Shown here piece after piece: positions 1 through 12,954 of a stretch of 64,000 bases of DNA. The notes under the pieces were generated by a model. The model was not told where the DNA came from. It was given only the letters and a program-made list of their open reading frames with translations, and made no database searches. Made by a program: the position numbers and the translations under genes. The stretch is taken from contig JAPTOF010000016.1 of NCBI GenBank assembly GCA_028554755.1, forward strand, positions 74,501 through 138,500. Reading direction: 5' to 3'. Every line of letters starts with the position of its first letter. Within the stretch, counting starts at the first letter, position 1. Source of the DNA: Cordia subcordata (lineage: Eukaryota > Streptophyta > Magnoliopsida > Boraginales > Cordiaceae).

Positions 1-572
1 CAGTGATGTCAAAATGCAAAAGCAATCAGTGACTTGAAATTGAAAAGTGGAACTGTTAGGTCCCCATCTTAACACGAGTTTCATTCTTGTTGATTTCTAC
101 AAGAATTCTGTATTTATTTGGTATCTTCAACTTTTGAAAGATTATAATGGCAATGACTACTGGAGACAGAATCAATAAATTAATCACTATTTAACAACTT
201 TGAAGCTTTTAGACAGTGCAGTCAATTCACATGGTATTAGAACCCTAATTATCAAATGCTTCTAGGTTCAGATCTTCCCACTTGCACCTTTCAGAAGAAT
301 GTTCCGCGTGCAATCTGCAATCAACTCTCTAATAGTTTAAGCTTTTAGATGAAGTAATCACTAACAACAAAAATTAAAAAGTAACAGAAGTGAAGACTGT
401 ATATTTCCACAAATATAGGCATGCCTGGGAAGATAATGAAAACAACTATCATGATGAACCATGCCTAAAACAGACAATCTCACAAGCAAAACTCATGTTA
501 GAAGAAACATTCATGACATAAGCAAGTATCTGATATACAACCATATAAGTAGATAAATTAATGTACACATAC
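1..572. other. Intron of the SYTF-like gene, with a dispersed-repeat fragment
   Basis: No coding exon of the gene that starts at 4532 was found here, so this is read as the intron after its sixth coding exon; the remaining exons lie left of the window. The stretch 328-354 carries a short motif (TTTAAGCTTTTAGATGA) that recurs near 43.0-43.4 kb and 55.2 kb, which suggests a fragment of a dispersed repeat. Confidence 0.5.
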
Positions 573-3500
573 ATCACCCTTGATGTGGATACTGTTTACA
601 ACTATCCGAGCAGTTCCCATTAGTGGCTTTGCCAATTTAGCCAGTAACAAAATGCTGATTTCAGTAGAGTCCCAGTCAAAACCCAAACGCAGGATCCGCT
701 GACAAATGAGTCAAGTATCAGCACCACGAGAATTTTCTTTTTCTTTTGTCTAATATTTTTCATGGGCAAGAAGGAACATATCTCTGAGATTTAAAGTATA
801 TAATCATGAAGAAATTTCTTAACTCAACTAAAAGGCAAAAAGGACGAAATGCATTGTGATAAAATTCAAAAACCAAAGGAAACAAGATAAATAAAGGCAT
901 TCTGTTTCAGAACGAAAACAAGAAATCAGACCTGATCAGCGGAAGTAGACCAACGAGCTCCATGAAGCCCCAGTGCAGGAGGAGTTGAGCCTAGCGAAAA
1001 CTCTAGCAATTCAATTTTTTCCTAGAGAAGATAGCATCTTATCAGTAAGCATCGCTATGCCTTCAGCGTCAGTGCATAGCTCTTAAACCCTTGAATAAAA
1101 CCATGTAAAGGAAACTTACAATTAGTTTTGGTGTTCGGTGCTTTAAGCGTCGCTGCAGGTCGCCAGGGAGAAGGTACAGAGAGAGAGAGAGAGAGATAAA
1201 GGGTAAAAAAAGAGAAGAAGAAATGGGCTAATCAATATACAATATAACTTTTATCACCTCAAAATAATCATGTATGTAAAGAAAACACATAGGTGATTAT
1301 GTGATTCAGAAGACAGATTCAAGACTGCTCGCCTTCATCTAGAGTTAAATTAGTTTTTGATCCTTTTGAAAGCAAACAATGTTTAGGAACAGAATTGGAA
1401 AGAAAAGTTATCACTATAATGTCTTTAATTGGATTTTTTTCATATTCTCACACTTCTGATTGGTCAAAAGGAGTATCATAACCCACTGCAAAATTTGCAA
1501 GTAATTCTCATGGAAATAAGTCAATAACCACATGATTAGAGAAAGCACATATTGTATATTATAACCAAATTCAGAAATTTAGAGCTAAGACAAAAACCTA
1601 TAAGAATAAGTTCCCAACCAAGAAGGAATTAAATAAAACAGGGCACTGAATAATCACCTCAACAATGGAAGAGAGCCTTAAAGAAAGCTTTTGGCCCATA
1701 TAGTTGGGCCAAATTTCCATCAGTAGCTTGTTCAACCATTCACAATGTTCCAAAGGTGTTTCAGGCTGCTCAAATAGGTAAATGAAGCAAAAAGTGAATT
1801 ACAAAGCTCAAATTGATCTAAACAAAATTAGAAATGAGGATGAATTACCATTGTCTGAAGAACAACTTGCTTCCATTTTTTATTCAAGTCTTCCACAGTG
1901 ATACGTTGTTGATAATTTGCATACTGCAGATCCAAAAAGTTGACATCTCATGTTTCAGCATGTATATTACAGACTTGGTGATACAACAAAATAATAATTG
2001 AGGAGACACGGGAGAAATTCAAATATCTGGAGTCTGGACTGAAGAAATAAAAATAACACCACGCATAGACTTTCTACACAGTTTAAGAAGGTCAGAAGAA
2101 ACATAATTCTTTTACTTCTCCTTCTGTCCTCTTTTCTCCTCTCTCCATCAACTTTTCAGGTTATAGATGAGTTACTACGAATAGTTAGATTTGGATTCCT
2201 GGACAAGGAGGATTACCAAACATCTTGTCATACTGAAATCTCCTTAACACCTCGGTTTTGGTTGCATCGGGGAGTTCTTCAACAAGAAAACTAGAGAAGT
2301 TATCAAGCTGATGAGTGAGGAAATAAAAGAACTGCCCAAAGAAGAAGTGGATAGTTGGGCATGTTTAGCTCTTATCATGCCTTTGATTACTAAACCAGGA
2401 AACGTACATCCCATATCTGGAAAACGGGTAAACTTTACATCCAACAGAAAGGGCAATTCAATCTCTCTATTACAAATAATAGCTTAAAAACACAACTAAA
2501 ATGTACTTGTATCATCTCAATATTAATGTTCCTTCAATATACTTCAATTCATCAAATACTAACTATCTCTTCAGAATTGAAGTAAACTAGAGTTTGCTTT
2601 TACCATAACTAAATGCTGAAATTTCTGCCATGTGCTTTCTGGAAACTATTATGCATGACCTGAGCAAGAAAAGGAAAACATGTCTAGACTCTAGAATTGG
2701 TTCAAAGTAGCATTGCCACCATATCTTTTTAGTCTATTCATCTTCTTTCTCCATTTATTTCTTTAAGGAACGGGAAACCTTTCATGCGCCACATGATTCT
2801 TTCGCGAAGCGCTCTCTCAGACTTTTCCACTCCTGTCCCCGCAAGCAAAGAGGTTTCAAGATACCAGGCGACCAAGTGAAAGTGAACAGGGGCTTTTTTT
2901 AAAAATGGTGATGATAGTGTAGTCTTCTTTACATATTAAGTCAAGTGGTAAACTATGAAAGGAAAAATGTCCCATAGGGTTGGTGCTAGAAGGAGCCTTT
3001 CGGCTCAGAGTCGAGGAACGTAAATCACAGCTCCGAAGGATGCTGCCAGACAAGACGGCTGTGATTCACATACCGCCACCAATGAACTAAAAGGCCCCGT
3101 TACTTTATTAATAATAAAGAATGATGACCACAACAGCATGGGCTTGTTGAATGGCAGGCTTGACTGGCAATGGAAAGGATTTGGCTGCTTGGTCGGTAGT
3201 CAAGTGATAGAGAGAGTTTCCTTGCTTAAAAGAACAGCTTTATTCTTCTTTAGGCGTTTCTCATGGCACAATATCGTTTCTGACTGCTCTTCTAGGAACA
3301 CCACGAAACGGCATCTCAAGACCAACTACAAGTGAAACAGAGCCAGCGATAATGCTGACACTTATACCACTCTCAGTTCCTCAAATGGCAGCATAAAGGA
3401 AAAACAGAAGGGTCTTAGTGACAGAAGAACAGAATACTGTCTGCAAACCTTTGTTAAAGATGTAAAAATTCAGAAATTAGAAGCCCTGCTATTTTTGAAG

Positions 3501-4532
3501 AAAAATCATTAACTTATGTGTTATTATCCATTATAGGAACTTTTTTTTTTACGCTGAACCATTTAAAGACAAACCGTAGCTAAAACAAACAAGCACAAGA
3601 AAAGCATAAGAGAACTTTTTACTTTCCTGCAATTTACTCCACCAACTTAACCTGTAGTTTCTATAGTGATTTAGTGGTAATACCTTCACCAATTTTGTAT
3701 TTGGTCATCCCACTACTTATTATATTTTATACATTAATCTACTGAAAAAAAAAAGGGTAAACAGGATTATCACTCAAAAAGATATTTTTGTTTTCCGTAT
3801 AGCAAAAGACGATAATAAGCTTTTAATCAATAAAAGAACTCAAGAAGTAGTAAACCTAAAGATATATAATCACAGCATGGAAAGAGAAAGCCTTTAATAA
3901 ATACAAAAACAAACATTTGTCACATATGTAAAAGCACACATAACTAATAATTTAAAGAAAAGCTCTTCTTAAAAAGATGGGGAAAAACAAAAGCTAGAAT
4001 CTGAAAAGGAGCAACGGAACTGAAAAAGAATTTTGGGAAAGGACAGGAGTTTATCCGAAGCAAATTGAGACAAAAAATGATTTTAGATTACTAAACCAAG
4101 ATTCAAGCAAATCTAAGTCAAAAACAAATTCTAATTTATTATAACACCTAATCTATTTTACACTCTAATAATATATATATATATATATAAAACAAGGGAT
4201 AAAAGAAGTAAAATGGTTAATAATCTTGTTCAGCCTTGGAGAACAAAATATAGTACATTGAAAACAGAAAATCTTGAAAAGTCGACAACTAAAAAGAATA
4301 ATGAAAATCATGGAAATTAAATCACCTGGAGAGTAGCCCAGAAAACAACAACAAGAGGAACCCAATTGGAGAGAGAGAAAAACCACTTCTCAATACCCCA
4401 AACCACCAATAGCAAAGGTATTACAAAGGGTAGAAGAGGCCTTTCCACCATCAACTGCTTCAAGAACTCCATCGCTTCATTTATATCTAAACTCCTTTTC
4501 TTGCTTCTGACCATACCAATAATTTGCCACAT
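573..4532 (-). CDS. SYTF: Synaptotagmin-like SMP/C2 protein, NTMC2T3/SYTF-like (5' part only)
   Basis: Six coding exons are visible: 4326-4532, 1849-1923, 1658-1768, 1120-1152, 932-1021 and 573-698, giving 214 residues before the gene leaves the window. All six are exact multiples of three, so every junction is phase 0. Residues 1-69 hold a charged start and a long hydrophobic hairpin (ERPLLPFVIPLLLVVWGIEK), the N-terminal membrane anchor typical of extended-synaptotagmin/NTMC2 proteins. The SMP lipid-transfer domain begins in exon 3 with TPLEHCEWLNKLL and continues through FDWDSTEISILLLAKL. Family members tether the ER to other membranes and move lipids; the C2 domains expected downstream are outside the window. 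The match is best to Arabidopsis NTMC2T3 from memory. Intron 1 is about 2.4 kb. The start could instead be the ATG at 4514. Strong on family, moderate on the exact subgroup. Confidence 0.85.
4165..4189. repeat. (TA)n microsatellite
   Basis: A run of alternating T and A inside the first intron of the SYTF-like gene. A similar tract lies at about 4880-4895, just upstream of that gene. No gene-like signal is associated with either. Confidence 0.8.
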
Positions 4533-4859
4533 TAACTCTATTGTGATCTCAAGTGATACTAGAATATCAAAAAGCTGAGCAGCACCTTCCCTCTTACTTC
4601 TCAGCTGATGCTTGATTCAGAAAGCATGAGCTAGCAAATCAAGAAAGCAAACAAGAAAAATTATTAGGAAGAAATATATTTTGGTTTAAGAGGAAGTAAT
4701 AAACTATTCTTGAGTATATGCTAGTGGTAAATGGGTAACGAGAAGAGAATTCATAGAGGCTGATGATGATGGCTTCTTCAAAGTTAGTGGAGAAATGGGA
4801 AAAGCCTAAGTCAACGGAGTACGCCAGGAAAGTGGTCGTTAACATCTATGCAATGTTTG

Positions 4860-7732
4860 TAATAAATTATAATATCAAATATATATATATATATATGTAT
4901 ATGCTGACCACTCTACAACTACGTGAAAATTAAATTAAATTAAAAAGAAAAGGAAAGAAAATAGAAAGCGCTGTCAGATTAACAACTGCCTTACATTAGT
5001 ATAAGTATGTTACGTAGCAGTCGTACCATGTAATCTAGTAATCTACCAGCGGTAAGACTGGGAACGTATTGGAACAGTTGTTTCTAGTTGACGTGTCAGA
5101 TGATTTTCCCAGGTTTTTGAAACCACCGATGCGCACGGTAATAGAGCGGGTGACTTAAGGTACTCGATATCAATTGATCTTATTAAAATTTGATAAAATT
5201 TGTCCCGTTAAAAATCTGAAACGAATCCGGAACAATTAAAGAGTTTGGGACGGAGCTGCTGCATTTCCAAACCCGATTATATATGTACATATATATGTGT
5301 GTATGTATAGGTGTTTTACATTTATTAATTAATTATAATTTTAAGTACATAAGTACATATTATATATTAAAAATTAAGAAAAAAATTTTATTTTTTAGTA
5401 GTAATAAGGTTTGAACCCTTAATCTTTTACTTTTTAAAATTTTATTATTTTAATATATTTTAGGGATATTGTTTAAATTTTTTGAGAAAAATTATTTGAT
5501 TGGTAGTTTTTTAAAATTTAGTGATTTAATTCAGTTTCCGAGGTCGAGAACCTTTCTTAAATTCGGGTTCGGGACATTTTTTTGTTAAAATTTTTTATTT
5601 AAATTTTAAATTTTTTTAACAGAGTTTGAAACGTTCCCGATACCTACAAGTTTGGAGCGAAAGTAAGAATTAGGATACTATCCGCGTAACAGGTTTGGAA
5701 TTCTTTCATGGGAAGGGTACCTGTCCCGTTGCCATTTCTAACTACTTTCCCACCGTTTCAGGCTTATGGTGGGGCCTGGCCTTTTATGAATTTATTTTTA
5801 CTTAATTTTTCTCTCTTTTTGGTCCCAATGCCTCTGATATTTCCCTTTTCTCATGCAGTTTGTTCGCTATTCTAATGATTAAAGGATGACTTTCATACCC
5901 TAGCGAAAAGTTTAATATGACTACTGCTGATCATGATATGAGAAAGCAAAATTTGATATTAATAGTATTTTTACATAAACGGAAAATTTAATGCTGATCA
6001 TGACTAGGGAATATAATTTTTTGTATTGACAAATGAGTTATCAACGTGATAATCTCAAAACCAAACAAATTACTACTAATTAGCTCAAATTTAACCTCAA
6101 ATGATATAAAATGATGTTTTTCTTGGATCACTTTTGTCTTTCTACATTCCTCCTCTTTTTCTTTCTTCATGATACACTAATCTTGCTTACATCACGTAAT
6201 ATTATTAATTAATTCAACAAACATTCAGCAAGCATAACAATTATTTAATACTGGTGATATAAAAATTATCAGCTGGCCTGATTTACACAATTCTCTAGCT
6301 TCAAAGATCTACAATTGAGAGAATCAAAGAAATAAAAGAAATTCACACAATAGACACTAATGTAGTGTTGACCAAAAGATTCTAACACTCAAAGTCAGTG
6401 GTTTAAATACCAATGTGCATAAAAAAACTCTAAAAATCAAATTAGTAATAGGTCAAAGGAACATCACACACCAATGTGGTTCTGGTCAAATCAAAAAGAA
6501 GAGATAGAATGGTATTAGATACCAGGATAATTTTGGTCAAAGAGATAGACCTAGATCCAAGCTAAGCCAAGAAGACAATGCAAGAAAAGCTTATGTAAGT
6601 TGAATGAAATATCTTAATGATAATACAATCGAGATAAGATTTCATAATAGGAGACTACTCCTATTCAACTAAAGTTATATTTTCATGTCTCATGTCCAAC
6701 CCCAAGTTTTTTTCTTTTTTCTTTTTTTTTTTGGTCAAGATGTCCAACCCCAAGCTTGGTGGTACTCTTTTGGATCAAAAGACTCAAAAACTCTAAATCG
6801 GATGGAATACACCAATTTCAATTTAGAAAATAATAAGAAAAGGGGTTCATGTGTTAGCTGACCAAAATGATATAATTCACTTCAATAGCGCAAATCACAT
6901 TTTGAATTAAACGAGTCGAAGCCTATGAATGTCGAATAGAGTATTTATCGTATTATTATTCAATTACTGATACCCGTAAAAATTTCACAACCCTATCTAG
7001 TTTAATTTGTGGAACAAAAACTAATAAAATCCAGACTTACTGAAGTAAGATCAGCAATTTATTGCATTTAGAATAGTAAATGATTGTGATTCACATGCAT
7101 GCTTTGCGCGCCACCATCACACTTTAGTGGTTTTAGGAATTGAAAGGTCAAGGACCTTCTTTCTTTGTTTTCTTTTTTCTTTTCCTTTTTTTTTTAAAGG
7201 TTTGATTGCTCTCAAGAAAAGTTAAGTATCCATGGTTGTAACTCTTAAAAAGCTGATCTTCATCGTCTTCATAATCAGCAACAGATGAACATTACTATGA
7301 TTTATGGGGGTAGGATTAATAGGTTATTATTTAGTAATCAAAAGTGAGTTATAAGTTTGGTTGATATTACGCCAAGCTAATAAGTAATTGCTTAATTAGA
7401 TAGGAAACAAGTTAAAATAAAACATTAATTAATTGAATGTTATATATTGATCCAGAGTTGATGAAGAGCCGATCACTAGTACTTCTAAAGAAGAATAAGA
7501 AGACAATCTAACCATTTGATATTTGAATGTTCCACTCGCACATCGGTCACAATTGTAATGGAGACCACCTTAATTAATTTAATTTAATCTTTAAAATTCC
7601 CAATTAGGACGATGTATGTCTCGATCTCATGCATATTGTCTCCGGATATTGACAATTTGGTTAGGGTGATGATTAATGTTGTTAATAAGACCATACCAGT
7701 ACTCCTAATAGGCCCTATATGCGTATGTATGG

Positions 7733-7774
<42 letters not shown>

Positions 7775-10700
7775 CATACATAAGTGTGTGTTTGTGTGTG
7801 TGTGTGTGTCTTCGTTGTAATTCAAGAAAATCCAGTCTGGTTAATGTTGACGCCTATATATAGCTTAATTCGAAGGGTCAGCTGCACATATATTTCCTCT
7901 TATTTTAAACCATGCATCTATATATGTACATGACGCGTGGTTTTAATTGCTTTGAACAATATACATTTTGATAGCGACTTTGATAAAGATTCTAGTCTTT
8001 TCCTGTCGGAAGTTTATCGTAAAAGCATAATTTAAGTGGAGTCGACATCGATTCATTATTCCCATGCCTGCAATATAAATGGCCGATCGAAGACACAAGG
8101 TATAACGTGCATGCAACATGTGACTACGCATTCCATTTACTTTCTTTTCTTTTTTTTTTTTAGTTTGCAATATATAGAGGTAACTAGCTAGAATATATTA
8201 TATTCCCAGCCAAAAAAAGGAACATGAATATAACTCCACAACAAGATACTTCTTTTCTTCCAAAGGAGTCGTAATCCACGAGCTAGCATGAGAAAATTAG
8301 GCCAATTTACTATATGTTTCTAATATAGTAAAGCATCCGTATAGAGTTACGTTCACAAAAATTTATTATATTTCCCTAGCTAAACAACCCCTAGTTGTAA
8401 CACCTGAGTTGAACACTTGGGCTTTCCAAGTACGGCTTTCAATAAAGACCTCATTTCAACTAGAGTCTCATCAAGCGTCAAAATTCTTTATATTAGCCAA
8501 GCATAAAGACCTCATTTCAACAGTAATTTTTATTATTTTTTTTGGTTACTAAGGGACTAGTTAATGGCATGTAACATTTGCAAATACTGAGAACTATTTG
8601 TTTTACTTTCGTAATATTTGGAATTCATTTGAAAATTTTGATGAACATTGAGCTAGGAGAGTTCATATGACATTATCTCTACTTATATAAAAAGATTCAC
8701 TTTTTTTAGCACTACTCATTCATGGATCTTCTCCATGAATGAATAGTACCAAAAAAGTGACAATGTTGCAATAATAAATTCTAAAAAATATATGATTATC
8801 AATAAAAATTTGTATAATATTTGTAATAGCAAGTTTGTAACTTTTATATTTATCATGACACAATTATAATTTTATATTTACTCTTTTCTTCTTTTTTCTT
8901 CTCTAGCAAAATGATTTCTCCTTTCTTTTCTTACTTTTTTTTTTGTTAATCACGTATTTCAACTTTTATCTGAGATAGATATTGGTCTAAATTTTTAATA
9001 TTTTGAGTTTTGTGATAAAAAATGATTGGGTATTAAAAAGTCATAAAACTTAAATTGGGTTAAGAGAATTAGTTTGAATTTCCAAGTTCATATATTTAAA
9101 TTTTTATTATTAAAATCAAAGAAAATTTTAGATTAGATAATCTTATATCTATGTTATCTTTTTTTATCTTTCTTTCTCAATTAAAATGATGTACACTCTT
9201 TTTTTCGTTTCTATCTACTAATCACACTTTTTTCCTTTTGGGTTTTTTATTTTTTTTTCCAATCCAAGTTAAAAAAAATATAAAAAGACCATTTAATTAG
9301 GGTTAGACATGGGAATTCAATTAAATTTTTAAGTTCAAGTATTTGATTTTTAGAGCTAAAAAACTGTTAAGTTAAACATTTAAAATCACAAAACTTGAAT
9401 TTTTTTTTTTGGGACATTTGGGTTTCAGGTTTACTAATTTAGACTAGATTAAAAAAATACACAAATATGTTAAACCGTATTGTGTTAATTTCAACTACAT
9501 TTAAAAATAGATTTTGGCTTTCACATAAGAGTGAAAATTGATCCGTGTTTTTGAATTTTTTGGTTTAGAATTTTGAACTTCAAGAACAAAATTAAATTAT
9601 CCAAATAGATAATAAAAATTATAAAACTCAATGATAATTTAAATACCTGAGTTTTGGTCTTTGAGTTTCTCACTGTCTTTTTTCTTAGGTGTTTTTGTTT
9701 AATGTTAAATCCCATTGTGCTAATTGGGATTAAATATAAAAAATATGAAAAGTTGAAGAAAATTAAATATAAAAAGTTTAAGCTCATTTAAATTACAACA
9801 TCTGAGTTTAAATAATTGTAAAATTATTTCAAATTATATTAAATTACTTATGAGAATAAAAATTAACTTTTCAATTTTATTTTTATATAAATTTTACATT
9901 TGAAATTCTAATTCAATTTGATCAAATAAAATCTGGAAAAAAAAAGCATATATGTGCACCCTCATATTCACCCTATTCCCATTACTTAAATTTTACAATT
10001 TTTTTCCACTTTGTAATCAATCTTATCCCAAATTTGTCAAAATAGACAAGGTATAAAATTAATACATTTCTCTGTTTCAATTTTTTCAAAGAGTTGTGTA
10101 AATATAGGTACAAATTATTTAACTCATTGCAAGATTATTGAATTTTCTTAATAACTATTTATTATATAATTTAAATTTTGTATTAAAATAATATTGGATA
10201 ATGTCACCGTGCCTTACATAACATTAATTTACTAATATATATAAGTATTACACTAGTATTTTCGTTGATGTTACACATATAACAGTAGTATTTTGCAACT
10301 TATAACCCTTAATCATGGTGAGGCTGTAGATTTGGACATGAATCACATGATGTAGTCTTATCCAATATTTAGCGGTGAAGAGACGGAACCATTAATTATA
10401 AAAGTAGGGTATCTTTCTTTTTTGTTTTTTTTTTTTGGGACAAATAAAAGTAGGGTATCCATCCTTGGAGGAATTTGCAATCACATCACTCTTATCGCTT
10501 TCTACGCAGAAAGGAATGAAGGGCTTGACTTTGCTGGCGGATTGTTTAACAATTTCGCATCGGTAAAAGTGTTTTTTTTTTCTTTAGAAAAAGAAGAATT
10601 TTAATTAACCTCGCAGCACGGAATAGGGAGATCAGACACCAAATGAACAATATCGATATTCCTAGGAACTAAAAATATACTTGTTTTCCCCACCGATAGA

Positions 10701-11460
10701 CGTGGAGAGGTAGACACATTGCATGTCCTCCCAACATCCACCAGTGTGTACGTACGTCATCGTACCAATGTTTACAATTCACACCAAAATACTTACAATT
10801 AAATCTCTCGTGATCTTGTCCATGCATATACATATATAGACATATGTATAACCCAAATGTATATTGATCTTGCTTGGACTCTAAACCATACATGCATCCT
10901 TGTTCTACCACGTTTATGTACTAGCATTATTTACTTGTATCAAATCTATGTATCTGATATTGTTGAAGTCTACTAGCAATGCATTTCTGCCTTAAAACAT
11001 TTTGCCATTTGTCCATTGCTTGTTGGTGTACTTGTGTTAATTTGCGTGTCCTAACTAGGTGATATATTTGTTGTAATTGTGTACGTGTGTGTGATGTTTA
11101 AAGGTGGCGTGTGTTATTGTAACCCATATACATGTAATACGATGAAAAAATTTGGTAGGTGGAATGTTGCATATAGAAACCAAAAAGTAGTAGTATTTAT
11201 ATGTTAGTAACTTTCATGATACTAAATGACTTATTTTTTTATGTTGTACAATTGATCCATTTATTTACACATATGCTTACATAGTAAGTAGTGATTATAT
11301 TATCTATAGATATTTTAAAACAAGCAATTTTAGGACTATTCATTTTCCCCCAAAATTCTATCAACCATTTGTCAATATGTTTTGATGTGCTATGGAAATT
11401 TACCTATGCCACATCAATAACTTGTTTAACTCCAATGCGTTAGAAGTCCTTGTTGCCAAA
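4860..11460. other. AT-rich intergenic DNA, no gene recognised
   Basis: About 6.6 kb of very AT-rich sequence with many poly-A and poly-T tracts and stop codons in all frames. The longest open frames are below 90 codons and of low complexity. A (TA)n tract followed by TG repeats lies at about 7733-7810. The first few hundred bases must contain the promoter of the SYTF-like gene, but no single core element can be assigned. Nothing resembles a transposase or reverse transcriptase. Confidence 0.6.
7733..7810. repeat. Compound (TA)n/(TG)n microsatellite
   Basis: Alternating TA for about 30 bases, then mixed TACA, then TG repeats to about 7808. It makes a short tyrosine/isoleucine-rich open frame that is not a gene. 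Confidence 0.85.
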
Positions 11461-11507
11461 AGGAGAGTATGATGTGCCTCTATTCCGGAGAGTTAATTTG
11501 GACCTTT

Positions 11508-11715
11508 GACCTCCGCAGAGCACGAGCTAGGCTAAGGGGGAATGGGTTGCTTTGCCATTCAACCTCCGCAAAGCACGAGCTGGGCTTGGCCCTCCCAAAA
11601 GGGGATTGGGTTGCTTCGCCCTTCGACCTCCGCAATGCATGAGCTAGGCTTTGCCCTCCGAAAGGGGAATGAGCCGCTTCAACCTGCAAAACAAAAGAGC
11701 GGGGCTTTCCCCCTG
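11508..11715. repeat. GC-rich minisatellite, about four units of 53-64 bp
   Basis: Units start near 11508, 11561, 11625 and 11681. Each begins with a form of (G/A)ACCTCCGCA, then GCACGAGCTAGGCT, then a purine-rich GGGGAATGGG and GCTTCGCC. Unit lengths are 53, 64 and 56 bp, and the fourth is truncated and more diverged. The block is clearly more GC-rich than the DNA on either side. It is open on both strands for short distances, but the frames follow the repeat and change between units of different length. It probably comes from a transposable element, but no element ends were identified. Confidence 0.75.
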
Positions 11716-12099
11716 TTTCACCTCCAATGCTTAAGTCAGGTAAGGAGTTGAGAGAATTTATAGAGAAATGCTCTAAAATGAGTTGAAGGAAATGGTCCCC
11801 TACTTCATAAACTGAGGGGGTATTTATACATTTTTTGTGCCCTTTATGAGATTTACCTCTTTCATAGTATCTTAAATGCTCTGACCCTTACCGTCAATCT
11901 TGTGTCCTCTTTTGTAGAGAAATAATGATATCATTGCTAAGTCTAGACGAATGGCCAAAGCATCCCACCTGAGCTTCAGTCATTTTGCTTCTGCCTATAA
12001 GAGGCTCCGAAGCCTTGCCTCCTTGCTCAGGTCATGAATGGTGGCGCTTAAAGTACTGGCCTCCGCATACTCTTCACGCTTCATGCAGGGAATGCTTGG

Positions 12100-12353
12100 A
12101 TAATTAAGTTGGCCGAAACCCCCTATACGAGGGGTGACCTCGAGACCGTTTGCTGCTAGATGAAGGCCTAAGCCCATTACACGGAGGGTGCGGCCATGAG
12201 AAGGTAAAGGTCGAAGCCCACTACACGGGGTGCGGCCACGAGTAGTAGAAGGCCGAAGCCCTTTACACGGGGGCGGCCATGAGAAGGTAAAGGCCAAAGC
12301 CCTTTACTTGGGGTGCAGCACGAGGCCATTAATTGCTAAGTGTAGGCCGAAGC
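12100..12353. repeat. Second GC-rich minisatellite, about 42-bp period
   Basis: Units start near 12163, 12207, 12249, 12290 and 12343, built on AAGGCCGAAGCCC, TTACACGGGG, TGCGGCCATGAGAAGGTA. A longer module (CGAG, then CCGTT or CCATT, then TTGCTA) flanks the array on both sides, at about 12140 and 12322, so there is higher-order structure. It is about 0.4 kb from the first minisatellite, and both are probably parts of one repeat-bearing insertion. No coding function is supported. Confidence 0.75.
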
Positions 12354-12399
12354 CAGGGTCCTTGGGTTCAACCATGGATATGGGGGTTCTCTTCTAGGA

Positions 12400-12954
12400 T
12401 ACATGGTGCACTTTTATTGAGCGGTATATTTTACCCATATCATGTATGATTAGATCATTATCTGCCAACTCGTATTTTCCTTTGTCGTTGTGACCTAAGC
12501 ACACAACGAGGAGCTCTATGTCACCTTCCAAACTGGAAAGCGTGAAGTAAGGAGCTTTCAGAGCTTTGATTATGGTTTGCTATTGAATGCATGCTACCGA
12601 ATTATTCATCAGTTGCCGATGATGGATATAATGCATCCGAATATTCTCGTTCACCATTCCAAGACAACTCATTTCCGTCTCTATGCCATATCTATTAGCA
12701 ACCGATCTTTCTCCGTCACTTCTTACGGTCACCTGCATCCCTTTTTCTATTAGTGTCTCTATCTTAATTTCACCACAAATATCGGGACTGGAGAACAAGC
12801 TACATGTCGTTTGGGAGTATACATATGTATTTACAACCCTCGGAGCTGACATCCTCACTAGATTTTGATCACGAATAAAGTAACATAACTGTTGTCGCCC
12901 CAGCATATATACACAAAGTAATTAATTAAATTACATACCAATCCATCGATCAGA
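12400..12954. other. Region just downstream of the DUF639 gene; 3' UTR and spacer
   Basis: This lies immediately 3' of the DUF639 stop codon, which reads leftward, and should hold its 3' UTR and polyadenylation site. A 108-codon open frame on the minus strand (12580-12906) and a shorter one on the plus strand overlap each other and match no family I recognise, so neither is called a gene. Confidence 0.5.

Noticed and set aside
6340..6560. Recurring TTGGTCAAA/CCAATGTG phrases
   Set aside because: The spacing is irregular and the copies short; not enough to call a repeat array or binding-site cluster.
11480..12297. Open frames of 69-100 codons in the minisatellite region
   Set aside because: They follow the tandem repeats on both strands, shift frame between units and match no family.
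12580..12906. A 108-codon minus-strand open frame just downstream of DUF639
   Set aside because: No recognisable domain; it overlaps an open frame on the other strand and most likely lies in or near the DUF639 3' UTR.
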